A stretch of DNA of 64,000 nucleotides from an uncultured Faecalibacterium sp. (lineage in GTDB: Bacteria > Bacillota > Clostridia > Oscillospirales > Ruminococcaceae). A program made the position numbers and the translations under genes. A model generated the notes under the pieces. The model was not told the DNA's origin, did not search any database, and worked only from the letters and a program-made list of their open reading frames with translations. Positions within the stretch are counted from its first letter, which is position 1, and each line of letters opens with the position of its first letter. Shown one piece after another: positions 52,666 to 61,834 of the stretch. Location: assembly GCA_934547065.1 (NCBI GenBank), contig CAKTEF010000009.1, forward strand, positions 9,334 through 73,333, given 5' to 3'.

Positions 52666-53805
52666 ATGGAGGGAACCAAACCCCGTACCGCAAACACGCT
52701 GGGCATGTTCGACCTGCTCAAGGGCGTGGGGATGCTGACCATCGTGTTTGCCCACACCGGCGAGCTGTATCCCATGGGCTCCGGCGGCATCAACCCGCTG
52801 ACCTTTTTCATGTTCGCCTACCGCGAGTCCCTGATGGCGGCCTTTTACATTGCCAGCGGCTACGGCTTCCGCAAGCGCTCCATCGGCAAATGCATCGACC
52901 AGCAGTTCAAAACGCTGCTCAAACCGTACATCTATACCGGCATCGCCACCACGGTGTTCCATTTTGTGATCCACTACACCCTGTTCGGCTCGCTGCACAA
53001 CGCTACTTACGAGACCGGCAAGGTGCTGGGCGGCTTTGCCCTGGGCCTGCCCCACACGGCCGATTATTTTGGCCAGACGTTTTTCTCCTGCGGGCCCATG
53101 TGGTATCTGCTCTCGCTGATGATCGCATGGATCCTGCTGGACCTGATCCTGAATATTTTCCCCGAAGCCTACACACACTGGGCAGTGCTTGGGGTCATGC
53201 TGCTGGGCTGGGGCATCTGCATCACCTGGGAGGCCCCGTTCTGCATCGGCCAGGGCATGGTCACGGTGCCTGCGCTCTATGTGGGCTATCTTGCCAAAAA
53301 GTACAAGCTGTTCGACAAGCCCCTTTCGGCCCGGATGCGGCTGGGGATGCTGGCAGCGGCAGCCGCCGTTGCGGTGCTGGTGCTGCTGACCCAGAGCACC
53401 GACTGCGTTTCGATGGCCGAGTGGACCCTTGGCCCGCTGAGCATCCTGCTGGATGCCGTGACCGGCCTTGGCATCCTCTCGCTGGTCATGTGGTTCCAGC
53501 GCCGGGTGGACAACGCGGTGACCCGCGCCATCCAGGCGGTGGGGCGGCGCTCGCTGTACATTTTCTGCATCCACACCGTGGAGCTTACCGCCATCCCCTG
53601 GTATCTCATGCCCCCGAAGTTTGCGGCCCACCCGGTGCTTGGCTTAGTGCTTCAGTTCACCCTCTCGCTGGGATCGGTGCTGCTGATCTGCGAGCTGCTG
53701 CTGCGCTGGCGGGACCTGAAGCTGCGGCTGACCACGGCCCGGAAAGAAAAGACGGCACACCGCTATCCCCTGGACGAGGAGCGGCGCTATGCGGCAAAAC
53801 ACTGA
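52666..53805 (+). CDS. Acyltransferase family 3 membrane protein
   Basis: 379 residues with about ten membrane spans. The first span has LKGVGMLTIVFAHTGELYPMG, where the histidine after the first helix is the conserved catalytic residue of OafA/NodX-type O-acyltransferases. These move acyl groups onto surface sugars or lipids. AAAGGAGGACCTTTTC precedes the ATG. It heads a plus-strand run with two surface-polymer genes and diverges from the ligase operon. Confidence 0.8.
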   Translation: MEGTKPRTANTLGMFDLLKGVGMLTIVFAHTGELYPMGSGGINPLTFFMFAYRESLMAAFYIASGYGFRKRSIGKCIDQQFKTLLKPYIYTGIATTVFHFVIHYTLFGSLHNATYETGKVLGGFALGLPHTADYFGQTFFSCGPMWYLLSLMIAWILLDLILNIFPEAYTHWAVLGVMLLGWGICITWEAPFCIGQGMVTVPALYVGYLAKKYKLFDKPLSARMRLGMLAAAAAVAVLVLLTQSTDCVSMAEWTLGPLSILLDAVTGLGILSLVMWFQRRVDNAVTRAIQAVGRRSLYIFCIHTVELTAIPWYLMPPKFAAHPVLGLVLQFTLSLGSVLLICELLLRWRDLKLRLTTARKEKTAHRYPLDEERRYAAKH

Positions 53806-53861
53806 ATTTTTGCGGGCACTTCCCCGCTGAAGTCAAATCATGATGTGAGGAGAATCCGGTT

Positions 53862-54689
53862 ATGAACAACGCAGCTCCTGAAACTTCTGCGGCCCTGCAA
53901 AGCCGCATTGCCGAGCTGGAACAGCAGCTCAAGCTTTCGGATCAGGGCGTTTCCCGCCTGGCCGAGCGCTGCCTTGCCCTGGAAAAAGAGGTCCAGTCCT
54001 ATCTTGCGGTGCATCCCCAGCGGGAGATGCGCACCGACTCGCCCACCCTGCTGCATCCGCTGCTGTACTACGATGCAGGCTTCGGCTTTTCGGAAAAGGA
54101 CACGCTTTCGTCCCCGGACTGCGTAACGGACGCACTGACCGGCTCCGTGACCGCTTCGTTTGAGCTGCCGGTAACCGCCCAGGCGCTGCGGTTTGATCCG
54201 GGCGAGCTGCCCTGCTGCGTGACCGACCTGACATTTTCGGACGACCGCATCCTCTGTATGCCGGCCAACGGCCTGAACATCCAGGGCGATACCACCCTGT
54301 TCCTGGGCGACGACCCCAACTACCGGCTGGAGGGGCTTTCCTATTATCCCGCCGGGATGAAGCTGGTGGTGAGCTACTGTTATTTCCCGCTGGAAACACT
54401 GGCGGACGAGCCGCTGTTCCGCGCCGTGCTCAGCAGCGTACAGCTGCTGCAAAAGAGCAAAGACGGCGAAAAGCAGCGCATCCGGGAGCTGGAACAGGCT
54501 CTGGCCGGGCAGCAGCAGACCACCACGGCCTTGCAGCAGAGCCTGGCCCAGCAGCAGCAGACCAGCGCAGAACTGAAAGCCCAGTGCCAGGCGTATGAAA
54601 CCTCGCTGGAAAATGTGCTGGCCAGCAGCAGCTGGAAGCTGACTGCCCCCATCCGCCGCCTGCTGGGGCTGTTCCACCGCGGCCGCTGA
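53862..54689 (+). CDS. Coiled-coil protein with SWKLTAP tail
   Basis: 275 residues. Coiled coils near both ends (SRIAELEQQLKLSDQGVSRL and the Gln-rich 210-250 stretch) around a beta-rich middle domain. The C terminus SLENVLASSSWKLTAPIRRL is the short motif seen at the end of, or before, many polysaccharide glycosyltransferases of Gram-positive bacteria. No enzyme domain seen. GAGGAGAATCCGGTT precedes the ATG; the glycosyltransferase gene starts 23 nt after the stop, so the two probably work on the same surface polymer. Confidence 0.7.
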   Translation: MNNAAPETSAALQSRIAELEQQLKLSDQGVSRLAERCLALEKEVQSYLAVHPQREMRTDSPTLLHPLLYYDAGFGFSEKDTLSSPDCVTDALTGSVTASFELPVTAQALRFDPGELPCCVTDLTFSDDRILCMPANGLNIQGDTTLFLGDDPNYRLEGLSYYPAGMKLVVSYCYFPLETLADEPLFRAVLSSVQLLQKSKDGEKQRIRELEQALAGQQQTTTALQQSLAQQQQTSAELKAQCQAYETSLENVLASSSWKLTAPIRRLLGLFHRGR

Positions 54690-54712
54690 AACACAGAACG
54701 AAGGAGCAGCTT

Positions 54713-56323
54713 ATGTACAGCAGTTACAGTGCCCTGCAGCGCAATCAGCTTGCCGGGCAGGAATATTTTGATACCCAGAGCAGCTATCTTCTGGTCTATG
54801 CTCCGGCCCGGCACACCGCATTGGAGGCCACCCTGCGCGATCAGCTTCACCGCAAGTTCCGGCTGGTCTCCCGGCTGGAGGGTGAATTGACCCCCGGCGT
54901 GGACGGCGTGCTGCTGGCGGCCGAGGATGTGGAGTGCATGTCCACCACACTGATGTATTTTGCCAAGGCCCTGCAGGACGGAGCCGACTATGTGGTGAGC
55001 AGCGCCGTATTCGGCTTTGGCGGGGCTTCCGTTTTATACCAGAGCCCGGCCCACCTGGCCCGGAACCGGTGTGTACTGGTCTCCCGTGCGCTGCTGGAAC
55101 GCTGCCGCGCCGCCGCAAAGGACCCCGAAAGCGTGACCGAACTGCTGGAACTGGCCGGGCAGCTCTGCACCGCCCCGGTGCGTCTGGGGCAGGCGCTGCT
55201 CCACTACGAGCGCAGCATCTGCGCCGAGGATGCGTTTTCGGCCCACGGCAAGCGGGCCTTTTTGATGAGCCACGTGCTGGACATGACCGGTGCGCCCATT
55301 GTAATGACCAGCGCCGTGCCGGTGCTGCGCAGCATGGGCTATGAGGTGGTCGTGCTGGGCCCGGAGGACCGCGGCTCGGCCCAGCTGTTCGTGGAGGCCG
55401 GGGCCGCCGTGATCACCCGGCCGGGGGTCCGCTCGGACCCGTCCCTGTGGGGTCTGGCGCTTTGTGCCGACCTGGTCATCGTCAACACCGTGGTCATGGC
55501 GCGGGTCATCCGCGCATTGAGCGGAACCGCCGTGCCGGTGCTGTGGTGGCTCCATGATGCCTTTGCGGGCTACCCGCACATTGCGCACCAGATCCCCACC
55601 AGCCTGGGCCCCAATGTACGGGTCTACTCGGTGGGCAGCCATGCCGCCAACGCCATGCATGCGGTGCGCCCCCAGTTTGACATCCGGCCCCTGATCTACG
55701 GTCTGCCCGATTACGCACAGGAACAGTTCTCCCACTACGACCTCGGCTATGCCTGCGGGCGGCCCCTGTTTGTCACCGTGGGTTCATTTGAGCGCCGGAA
55801 AGGCCACGACATCTTCTGCAAGGCCATCCGCCTGCTGCCGCCGGAGGTTCGGGAAAAGGCTTCGTTCCTCTTTGTGGGTCAGGCAGCCGATCAGGAGATG
55901 ATGGCCGCCGTGCGCTCCCTGACCGCAGACTTCCCGCAGAACACGTTCTACTGCAAGCGCCTGAGCCGCGACGAGATCAAGAGCCTGATGGAACAGTGTA
56001 CCTGCCTGGTCTGCGCATCCCGCGATGACCCGATGCCCACCTTTGTGACCGAGGGCCTGATCTTCGGCAAGCCGTCCATCGTGTCGGAGCACACCGGCAC
56101 TGCCGGCCTGATCACCGAGGGGGTCAACGGCTTCGTCTACCCCAACGACGACCCCGCCGAGCTGGCCAAGCGTCTGGAATGGGCCATCGAACACCCGGAA
56201 AAGCTGGCATCCATGCGTACAGATTGTCGGAAACTCTACGAACAGTATTATTCCAAGGAAGCGTTCACCCGCTCTCTGGAACAGGCTGTGCAGTCTTTGA
56301 CCGAAGCGTGTGCAACCCGTTGA
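54713..56323 (+). CDS. Family 4 glycosyltransferase with extra N-terminal domain
   Basis: 536 residues. The C-terminal half is a GT-B fold: VTVGSFERRKGHDIFCKAI, FYCKRLSRDEIKSLMEQCTC and the EX7E-like site VTEGLIFGKPSIVSEHTGTA. Residues 1-180 form another domain of unknown type. Acts in the cytoplasm on a nucleotide sugar. AACGAAGGAGCAGCTT precedes the ATG. The family context is surface polysaccharide or glycolipid assembly. Confidence 0.85.
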   Translation: MYSSYSALQRNQLAGQEYFDTQSSYLLVYAPARHTALEATLRDQLHRKFRLVSRLEGELTPGVDGVLLAAEDVECMSTTLMYFAKALQDGADYVVSSAVFGFGGASVLYQSPAHLARNRCVLVSRALLERCRAAAKDPESVTELLELAGQLCTAPVRLGQALLHYERSICAEDAFSAHGKRAFLMSHVLDMTGAPIVMTSAVPVLRSMGYEVVVLGPEDRGSAQLFVEAGAAVITRPGVRSDPSLWGLALCADLVIVNTVVMARVIRALSGTAVPVLWWLHDAFAGYPHIAHQIPTSLGPNVRVYSVGSHAANAMHAVRPQFDIRPLIYGLPDYAQEQFSHYDLGYACGRPLFVTVGSFERRKGHDIFCKAIRLLPPEVREKASFLFVGQAADQEMMAAVRSLTADFPQNTFYCKRLSRDEIKSLMEQCTCLVCASRDDPMPTFVTEGLIFGKPSIVSEHTGTAGLITEGVNGFVYPNDDPAELAKRLEWAIEHPEKLASMRTDCRKLYEQYYSKEAFTRSLEQAVQSLTEACATR

Positions 56324-56335
56324 ATCGACTTCTTC

Positions 56336-56364
56336 TGCTCCCCTCCGGGGGAGCTTTTCTTTTG
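56336..56364 (+). terminator. Terminator after the glycosyltransferase gene
   Basis: GCTCCCC/GGGGAGC with a short loop, then TTTTCTTTT. Confidence 0.7.
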
Positions 56365-56542
56365 TAGTTTTTTGTCTGTTTTATCCGTTTTGTAATTTGT
56401 TTTTTATCATCCCGCCCCATCTGACGGAAAAAATTTCACGTCCGTTCACAAACATGCGCCACCGCTGTGCTATACTCTTTTTCAAACAGCCGGGCCGGGA
56501 TGGCTCCGGTTTCTGCCGGGTAGAAAGGAGTGTTTTTTCCTC

Positions 56543-57568
56543 ATGGCTCAGTCCCCTGCTCCCCAGCAGCCCTCCCGCAAAAAGACAATTTTTTCGCTGG
56601 TGGTGCTGTTGGCACTGACATGTGTCGTCCTCCTGATCTTTCACCGCCACTGGGCCGAGATCTCGGCCGCACTGGCCCAGCTCTCGCTGTGGCAGGTGGG
56701 GGTACTGCTTCTGATCGGCCTGACCTATCCCCTGTTGGAGGGCGCGGTCAGCTGGGTCATCATCCGGAGCCGCCTGCCGGGCTTCCGGCTGCAGCAGGGC
56801 ATCGACAACGCATTCATGGGCACCTTTGGCAATGTGGTCTGCCTGGGGGCCGGTGCCGTGCCCATGCAGTCCTATTATCTCTACCGCTGCGGCCTGCCCG
56901 TTGGCCCGGGCGTTGGCCTGATGACGCTGCAATATGCGTTCCACAAAACCACCGTGCTGCTTTATGCCACCCTGATGCTGTTGTTCCAGCACCGGTGGAT
57001 GGCCGAGCACACCTCCGGCGTTCTGAGCTATCTTCCCGCCGCTTACCTGGTGGTGGCTGCGGTGATCGCGGGGCTGGTGCTGCTCTGCGTCTCGCCGCTG
57101 GTGCAGCGGCTGGCCCGCCGGGCGCTGGGCTTTTTGCCCCAAACGGAACGCTGGCAGGCCCGCCGGGAAAACTGGCTGGAACAGCTGGATACCCTGAGCG
57201 AGGAGAGCCGTCACCTGCTCACCGACAAGGGCCGCTGTGCCCGCATCCTGGCCCTGCATGCGCTCAAGCTGTTTTTGCTGTTCACCCTGCCGTGGCTGTG
57301 CATCCGGTTCATGCGGCTGCCCTGCACCCTGACCTTTGCGCAGGTGCAGCTGCTGACCAGCCTGATGCTGTTCCTCTCCAACGCACTGCCGAACGTGGCG
57401 GGCATGGGTTCCATTGAAACGGCGTTTCTTCTGGTGTTCGGCAGCTTTATGACCCGCAGCGAGGCCATGAGCGCCCTGATGCTGTTCCGCATCGCCAGCT
57501 ACTATTTTGTGTTTGCCGCCAGCGCTGTGGGTACTTTTGCGGCAAAGAAACACCTGGAGAGCCGTTGA
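56543..57568 (+). CDS. YbhN / MprF-flippase-like membrane protein (UPF0104)
   Basis: 341 residues with about eight spans of the lysylphosphatidylglycerol synthase transmembrane family without the aminoacyl-transfer domain. PLLEGAVSWVIIR, GNVVCLGAGAVPMQSYYLY and LPNVAGMGSIETAFLLVF are its typical segments. Related proteins move or hold polar lipids. The transcript probably starts from a TATACT box near 56502. Next to acyltransferase and glycosyltransferase genes it may handle a glycolipid. Confidence 0.82.
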   Translation: MAQSPAPQQPSRKKTIFSLVVLLALTCVVLLIFHRHWAEISAALAQLSLWQVGVLLLIGLTYPLLEGAVSWVIIRSRLPGFRLQQGIDNAFMGTFGNVVCLGAGAVPMQSYYLYRCGLPVGPGVGLMTLQYAFHKTTVLLYATLMLLFQHRWMAEHTSGVLSYLPAAYLVVAAVIAGLVLLCVSPLVQRLARRALGFLPQTERWQARRENWLEQLDTLSEESRHLLTDKGRCARILALHALKLFLLFTLPWLCIRFMRLPCTLTFAQVQLLTSLMLFLSNALPNVAGMGSIETAFLLVFGSFMTRSEAMSALMLFRIASYYFVFAASAVGTFAAKKHLESR

Positions 57569-57594
57569 CATCTCCCGCATTCCGGCACTATAAT
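57565..57594 (+). promoter_or_regulatory. Promoter inside the end of the YbhN gene
   Basis: TTGACA, 18 nt, TATAAT; the -35 box overlaps the YbhN stop codon. It serves the small gene at 57669. Confidence 0.65.
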
Positions 57595-57668
57595 GGGAAC
57601 AACACACCGTCCGACCGGAAGCCCGGAGCCGCACCCCGCGATGCGGTTCCGCCAGGGGGGAAGCATTT

Positions 57669-58121
57669 ATGAAAGACCGCAATCTCCGTTTTTACGCCAT
57701 CGCTGCGCTGTGGCTGGCACTGTTCGCGCTGCTGTACCTCTCCAACCGCCGCATCGACCTGAATGTTGGCATCAACAAAAGCACCGGGGTCTCTGTCAGC
57801 ATCGAAGATGTGGTCAGCCTGAGCCCGCCGGAGGTCACGGCCAAGGCCTATTCCGCCTCGGATGACACCTACCAGGCACTTTCTGAAATTTTACAGGACG
57901 TTGACTGCTACAAAAAGCTCCGCCAGAACGCCAGGGTCTATTCCCATGATTACGAGGCCCACTGCGTCACCCTGCGCTATGCCGATGCGCAGAACCAGAA
58001 TCTGCTGCTCACCGTCTACTCCGACGGCGTGTGCCAGGTGAACGGCAAATTCTGCACCCTGCGCTCCCCCAGCGGCGGAGCGGATGTGATCTACCGGCTG
58101 CTGCGGGATGCCGCAGCCTGA
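57669..58121 (+). CDS. Small membrane-anchored protein of unknown function
   Basis: 150 residues. One N-terminal span (FYAIAALWLALFALLYLS, residues 8-25), then an extracytoplasmic domain of about 120 residues with no recognised family (NVGINKSTGVSVSIEDVVSL). AGGGGGGAAGCATTT precedes the ATG. It has its own promoter and a terminator. Confidence 0.65.
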   Translation: MKDRNLRFYAIAALWLALFALLYLSNRRIDLNVGINKSTGVSVSIEDVVSLSPPEVTAKAYSASDDTYQALSEILQDVDCYKKLRQNARVYSHDYEAHCVTLRYADAQNQNLLLTVYSDGVCQVNGKFCTLRSPSGGADVIYRLLRDAAA

Positions 58122-58132
58122 CCAAGACCAAA

Positions 58133-58180
58133 AAAACGCTTTGAGGAGACCTGAATCCCTCAAAGCGTTTCTTTTTGCGT
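58133..58180 (+). terminator. Terminator of the small membrane protein gene
   Basis: AAACGCTTTGAGG with CCTCAAAGCGTTT, then CTTTTT. Confidence 0.8.
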
Positions 58181-58189
58181 GCCTGACAA

Positions 58190-58245
58190 CAAAAAAACCA
58201 ACCGCTCCGGGCAAGGCAAAAGCCGGAGCGGTTGTGTTTTTTAGA
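58190..58245. terminator. Terminator of the dehydratase-GntP operon
   Basis: AACCGCTCCGG with CCGGAGCGGTT (58199-58237), U-rich on both sides; on the minus strand it lies 60 nt after the GntP stop. Confidence 0.75.
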
Positions 58246-58302
58246 AAGTAAGTGAATTAGGAGAACGATGAACGACCATTTGAACGAGAGTCAAATCGTC
58301 GG

Positions 58303-59658
58303 TCAAGCAAAGAAAGAGATGACCAGTGCCACGAGGAAGCCCACGGTGCCGACCAGCGTTTCCATGATCGTCCAGGTCTTCAGGGTCGTTTTTTCATCCA
58401 TCCCCACAAGGCTCTTGACCAACCAGAACCCGGAATCGTTGAAGTGCGAGCAGACGGTGGAGCCGCCGGCGATGGCAGCGGTGACACAGGCCAGATACAG
58501 CGGGCTGAGTTCGCTGATGCCGGGCATTGCAGAGATGATGCCGGCGGCCATGGTCATGGCGACCGTAGAGGAGCCGACCGAGATGCGCACCAGCGCAGCC
58601 ACAATGAATGCCACCAGAACCAGCGGCAGGCTTGCATTTGCCACGGCGCTGCCGATGACATCGCCCAGACCGGAGTTCTGCAGCACATAGCGCAGCACGC
58701 CGCCGCAGGCAGTGACCAGCAGGATCATACCGGTAGGCTCCAGAGATTTGGTCATGATCTTTTCCAGCTGTGCGTTGGAATAGCCGTAGCGGGTGCCCAG
58801 CAGATACATCGCAGCGACGGTGGCCAGCAGCAGAGCCATGAAAGGTTCACCAAGGAAAGCCAGCACCGGCTGAATGCCGGCCATGGCGGGCACGACCTTT
58901 GCCACGGAGTTTGCAATGATGAGCACCAGCGGGATGAGAATGATGCCGACGATGGTGCCAAACTTGGGCAGCTTGCTTTCGTCGATGTCCTCCTGCTGTG
59001 CAACGTGTTCCGGGACAGCGATCATGTACTTTTTGCCGCAGATGGAACCCCAGATGGGGCCGGCCACGATCATGGCAAAAATGCCGCAGAAAATGCCGAT
59101 GAGGATGACCCAGCCGAGGTCAACGCCCAGCATGGAAGCAACCAGGACCGGGCCCGGCGTGGGAGGAATGAAGGCATGGCCGACGGCCAGACCTGCCAGC
59201 AGAGGGATCACGTAGTACAGAACCGAACGCTTGGTGCGCTTTGCCAGCGAGAAAGCCAGCGGGATGAGGATGATCAGGCCTGCGTCAAAGAAAACGGGCA
59301 TGGCAATGACCAGGCCTGTGATGCCCAGCGCCCACGCGGCTTTTTCGTCGCCAAACTTTCGCACCATGGTCACGGCCAATGTCTGCGCACCGCCGGATTC
59401 TTCCAGGATCGCGCCAAACATCGAGCCAAGGCCAACCAGAAGGGCGATGCCCTTTAAGGTATTGCCAATGCCCTCATTGACCGAACCGATGATGTCAGCC
59501 AGCGGCATTCCGGCCATCAGGCCGATGCCCACCGCACCGATCAGAATGGAGATCATGGCGTGGATCTTGAACTTGATGATAAGAACAAGCAACAGGATAA
59601 GCCCTGCCACAGCAGCAAATACCAGCCGCGCAGCATCGGGAGTCGCAACAGCAGTCAT
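58303..59658 (-). CDS. GntP-family gluconate/sugar-acid permease
   Basis: 451 residues, about 12 spans. Proton symporter for gluconate or related aldonates. Family parts: GIGLMAGMPLADIIGSVNEGIG, FFDAGLIILIPLAFSLAK, HAFIPPTPGPVLVASMLGVD and STVCSHFNDSGFWLVKSLVG. The start 59658 has TGGAGGAACGTTTT. It follows the dehydratase gene by 108 nt and shares its promoter. The exact substrate is not readable. Confidence 0.88.
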   Translation of the reverse strand: MTAVATPDAARLVFAAVAGLILLLVLIIKFKIHAMISILIGAVGIGLMAGMPLADIIGSVNEGIGNTLKGIALLVGLGSMFGAILEESGGAQTLAVTMVRKFGDEKAAWALGITGLVIAMPVFFDAGLIILIPLAFSLAKRTKRSVLYYVIPLLAGLAVGHAFIPPTPGPVLVASMLGVDLGWVILIGIFCGIFAMIVAGPIWGSICGKKYMIAVPEHVAQQEDIDESKLPKFGTIVGIILIPLVLIIANSVAKVVPAMAGIQPVLAFLGEPFMALLLATVAAMYLLGTRYGYSNAQLEKIMTKSLEPTGMILLVTACGGVLRYVLQNSGLGDVIGSAVANASLPLVLVAFIVAALVRISVGSSTVAMTMAAGIISAMPGISELSPLYLACVTAAIAGGSTVCSHFNDSGFWLVKSLVGMDEKTTLKTWTIMETLVGTVGFLVALVISFFA

Positions 59659-59766
59659 AAAACGTTCCTCCATTTTTATGTTTGGCTGCACTTTCCAAAG
59701 CCGTCCGGAAAAATCACACCGGACAGTTGAGTTTCAAAACAGCATTTTCCGTTTTCAGAGTGGGGC

Positions 59767-61557
59767 TTACTCCATATAAGCACCCTTCATGGGGCTGACA
59801 GCGTGCTGCGAATACAGTTTCAGCAGACCCTTTGTATACTTGGGAGCCTTGGGCTTCCAATTGGCACGGCGCTCGGCGAGGATCGCGTCCATTTCTTCGG
59901 GGGTCTTGGGCTCGCCTTTCACACCCACGATCGCCAGCTTGCGGTCATGCACATCGATCTGGATGAGGTCGTCCGGCTCTACCAGTGCGATGGGGCCGCC
60001 CACAGCAGCCTCGGGGCTGACATGGCCGATGACCGGGCCGCGGCTTGCGCCGGAGAAGCGGCCATCCGTAATAAGGGCCACGCTGGAGGCCAGCTTGGGA
60101 TCGGCGCAGATGGCTTCGCCGGTATAGAACATCTCCGGCATGCCGCTGCCGCGGGGGCCTTCGTACCGGATGAAGATGGCATCGCCGGGCTTCACCTCGC
60201 CGTCCAGAACAGCGGCGATGCACGCTTCCTCGCTGTCGTAGGGCTTTGCCCGGAGGGTAGCCTGGAACATATTCTTCGGGCAGGCGGTATGCTTGATCAC
60301 GCAGCCTTCCGGGGCCAGATTGCCTTTCAGGATGGCAATGCTGCCATCCGTTCCCTTTGCGTTGTTGAAGCTGTGGATGATGTCTTCCCGGCTGACCGGA
60401 CGGGCAAGCCCGGCCGTTTTTTCGGCCAGAATTGCGTCACAGTGCTGGTAGAAGCCGTTTTTCTTCAGTTCCTCCAGATTCTCCCCCAGCGTCTTTCCGG
60501 TAACGGTCAGAACATCCAGATGGAGCATGGACTTGATCTCCTCCATCACGCGGGGCACACCGCCGGCATAGTAGAAATACTGGGCGGGCCAATCGCCGGA
60601 GGGGCGGATGTTCAGCAGATAGTGAGCGCCCCGGTGCATCCGGTCGAACGTATCCGCGTCGATCTCAATGCCAAATTCGTGGGCAATGGCGGGCAGGTGC
60701 ATCGTGGCATTGGTGGAGCCGGAGATGGCCGCGTGAACCATGATCGCGTTCTCGAAGCTCTCTTTGGTCACGATATCCTTTGCCTTGATGCCCTTTTTCA
60801 CCAGCTCCATCAGCTGCTTTCCGGCATCGTAAGCAGCCTGTTTCAGCTCCGGAGCGGTGGCGGGCATCAGAGCCGTACCGGGAAGCATCAGTCCCAGCGC
60901 TTCGGCCATGACCTGCATCGTAGAAGCCGTTCCCATAAAGGAGCATGCGCCGCAGCTGGGGCAGGCGTTGTGCTTGTAGTAATCCAGCTGGCTGTTGGGG
61001 ATAACGCCGGTCTTTTCCCATGCGTCGAACTTGCCGATCTGCTCCAGGGTCAGCAGCTCGTTGATGGCGCAGGCGGGGTCGTCCACCACATACTCTTTCG
61101 GCAGGGTGTGGGCTTCCATCACGCCGCCGGTCACGACAATGGCGCTCATCTCTTTCAGGCGGCCAATGCTCATCAGCATGGCCGGCATGGACTTGTCGCA
61201 GCTGGCGATGAACACGCCGCCGTCGTAGACGCTGGCATTGGCCTGTGCTTCCACCAGATTCACGATGGCATCCCGGTGTGCCAGCGAGTAGTTAATGCCG
61301 TCGTGACCCTGTGCAATGCCGTCGCACATATCCGTTGCAAAGTAGCGGGCCGCTTTGCCGCCGTTTTCGTTGACGGCCTGAACCGCTTCCTTTACAAACC
61401 GGTCCAGATGTGCGCTGCCGGGATGGCTGTCGCCAAAGGTGCTTTCCACCATGATCTGCGGCTTTGCAAGGTCTTCGACCTTCCAGCCCATGCCCATCTT
61501 CAGCGGGTCATTTTCCGGTGCCAATGTGCGGACTTTTTGCGAACGCAGCTCCATCAT
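59767..61557 (-). CDS. IlvD/Edd-family sugar acid dehydratase
   Basis: 596 residues. The fold is that of IlvD and Edd: FIASCDKSMPAMLM, CPSCGACSFMGTASTMQVM and [22 protein letters not shown]. It is about 45 residues longer than IlvD at 17479-19137, lacks its N-terminal motif and matches the sugar-acid branch (gluconate, xylonate, arabonate and similar substrates). The neighbours GntP and GntR support an aldonate substrate. TTTGGAGGTAAGA precedes ATG 61557; the next codon is also ATG. Confidence 0.85.
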   Translation of the reverse strand: MMELRSQKVRTLAPENDPLKMGMGWKVEDLAKPQIMVESTFGDSHPGSAHLDRFVKEAVQAVNENGGKAARYFATDMCDGIAQGHDGINYSLAHRDAIVNLVEAQANASVYDGGVFIASCDKSMPAMLMSIGRLKEMSAIVVTGGVMEAHTLPKEYVVDDPACAINELLTLEQIGKFDAWEKTGVIPNSQLDYYKHNACPSCGACSFMGTASTMQVMAEALGLMLPGTALMPATAPELKQAAYDAGKQLMELVKKGIKAKDIVTKESFENAIMVHAAISGSTNATMHLPAIAHEFGIEIDADTFDRMHRGAHYLLNIRPSGDWPAQYFYYAGGVPRVMEEIKSMLHLDVLTVTGKTLGENLEELKKNGFYQHCDAILAEKTAGLARPVSREDIIHSFNNAKGTDGSIAILKGNLAPEGCVIKHTACPKNMFQATLRAKPYDSEEACIAAVLDGEVKPGDAIFIRYEGPRGSGMPEMFYTGEAICADPKLASSVALITDGRFSGASRGPVIGHVSPEAAVGGPIALVEPDDLIQIDVHDRKLAIVGVKGEPKTPEEMDAILAERRANWKPKAPKYTKGLLKLYSQHAVSPMKGAYME

Positions 61558-61615
61558 TCTTACCTCCAAATACTCTCTTACCTTGTCCTTTATCTGTCGG
61601 ACATCTTATGGCTTT

Positions 61616-61644
61616 ATTGTAATCCGGCGAGAGTCTCTTTGCAA
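61616..61644 (-). promoter_or_regulatory. Promoter of the dehydratase-GntP operon
   Basis: Minus strand TTGCAA, 17 nt, TACAAT. Confidence 0.65.
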
Positions 61645-61653
61645 GTTGTCCCA

Positions 61654-61724
61654 GATACATCCCACTTTGTGTCTAAAAAATCTTGGATACATCTAGCATT
61701 TCGTCCAATTATCCGGGATACATC
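61654..61724 (-). promoter_or_regulatory. Three GATACATC repeats upstream of the dehydratase promoter
   Basis: GATACATC at 61654-61661, 61686-61693 and 61717-61724, 32 and 31 bp apart, about three helix turns, all on one face and all just upstream of the -35 box. The position is that of activator sites. The GntR gene next door is the obvious binder. Confidence 0.55.
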
Positions 61725-61795
61725 ACCGGAATCCAGCGTCTCTTGTTCTTATCCATCAAATTCGGTTTTCAAAGTAGTCAGATGACTTTAGCAAC

Positions 61796-61832
61796 AAAAA
61801 GTCCCTGCACCGGGGGTTCCGTGCAGGGACTC
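61796..61832 (-). terminator. GntR gene terminator
   Basis: AGTCCCTGCAC (61800-61810) with GTGCAGGGACT (61821-61831), then U-run on the minus strand. Confidence 0.8.
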
Positions 61833-61834
61833 TG

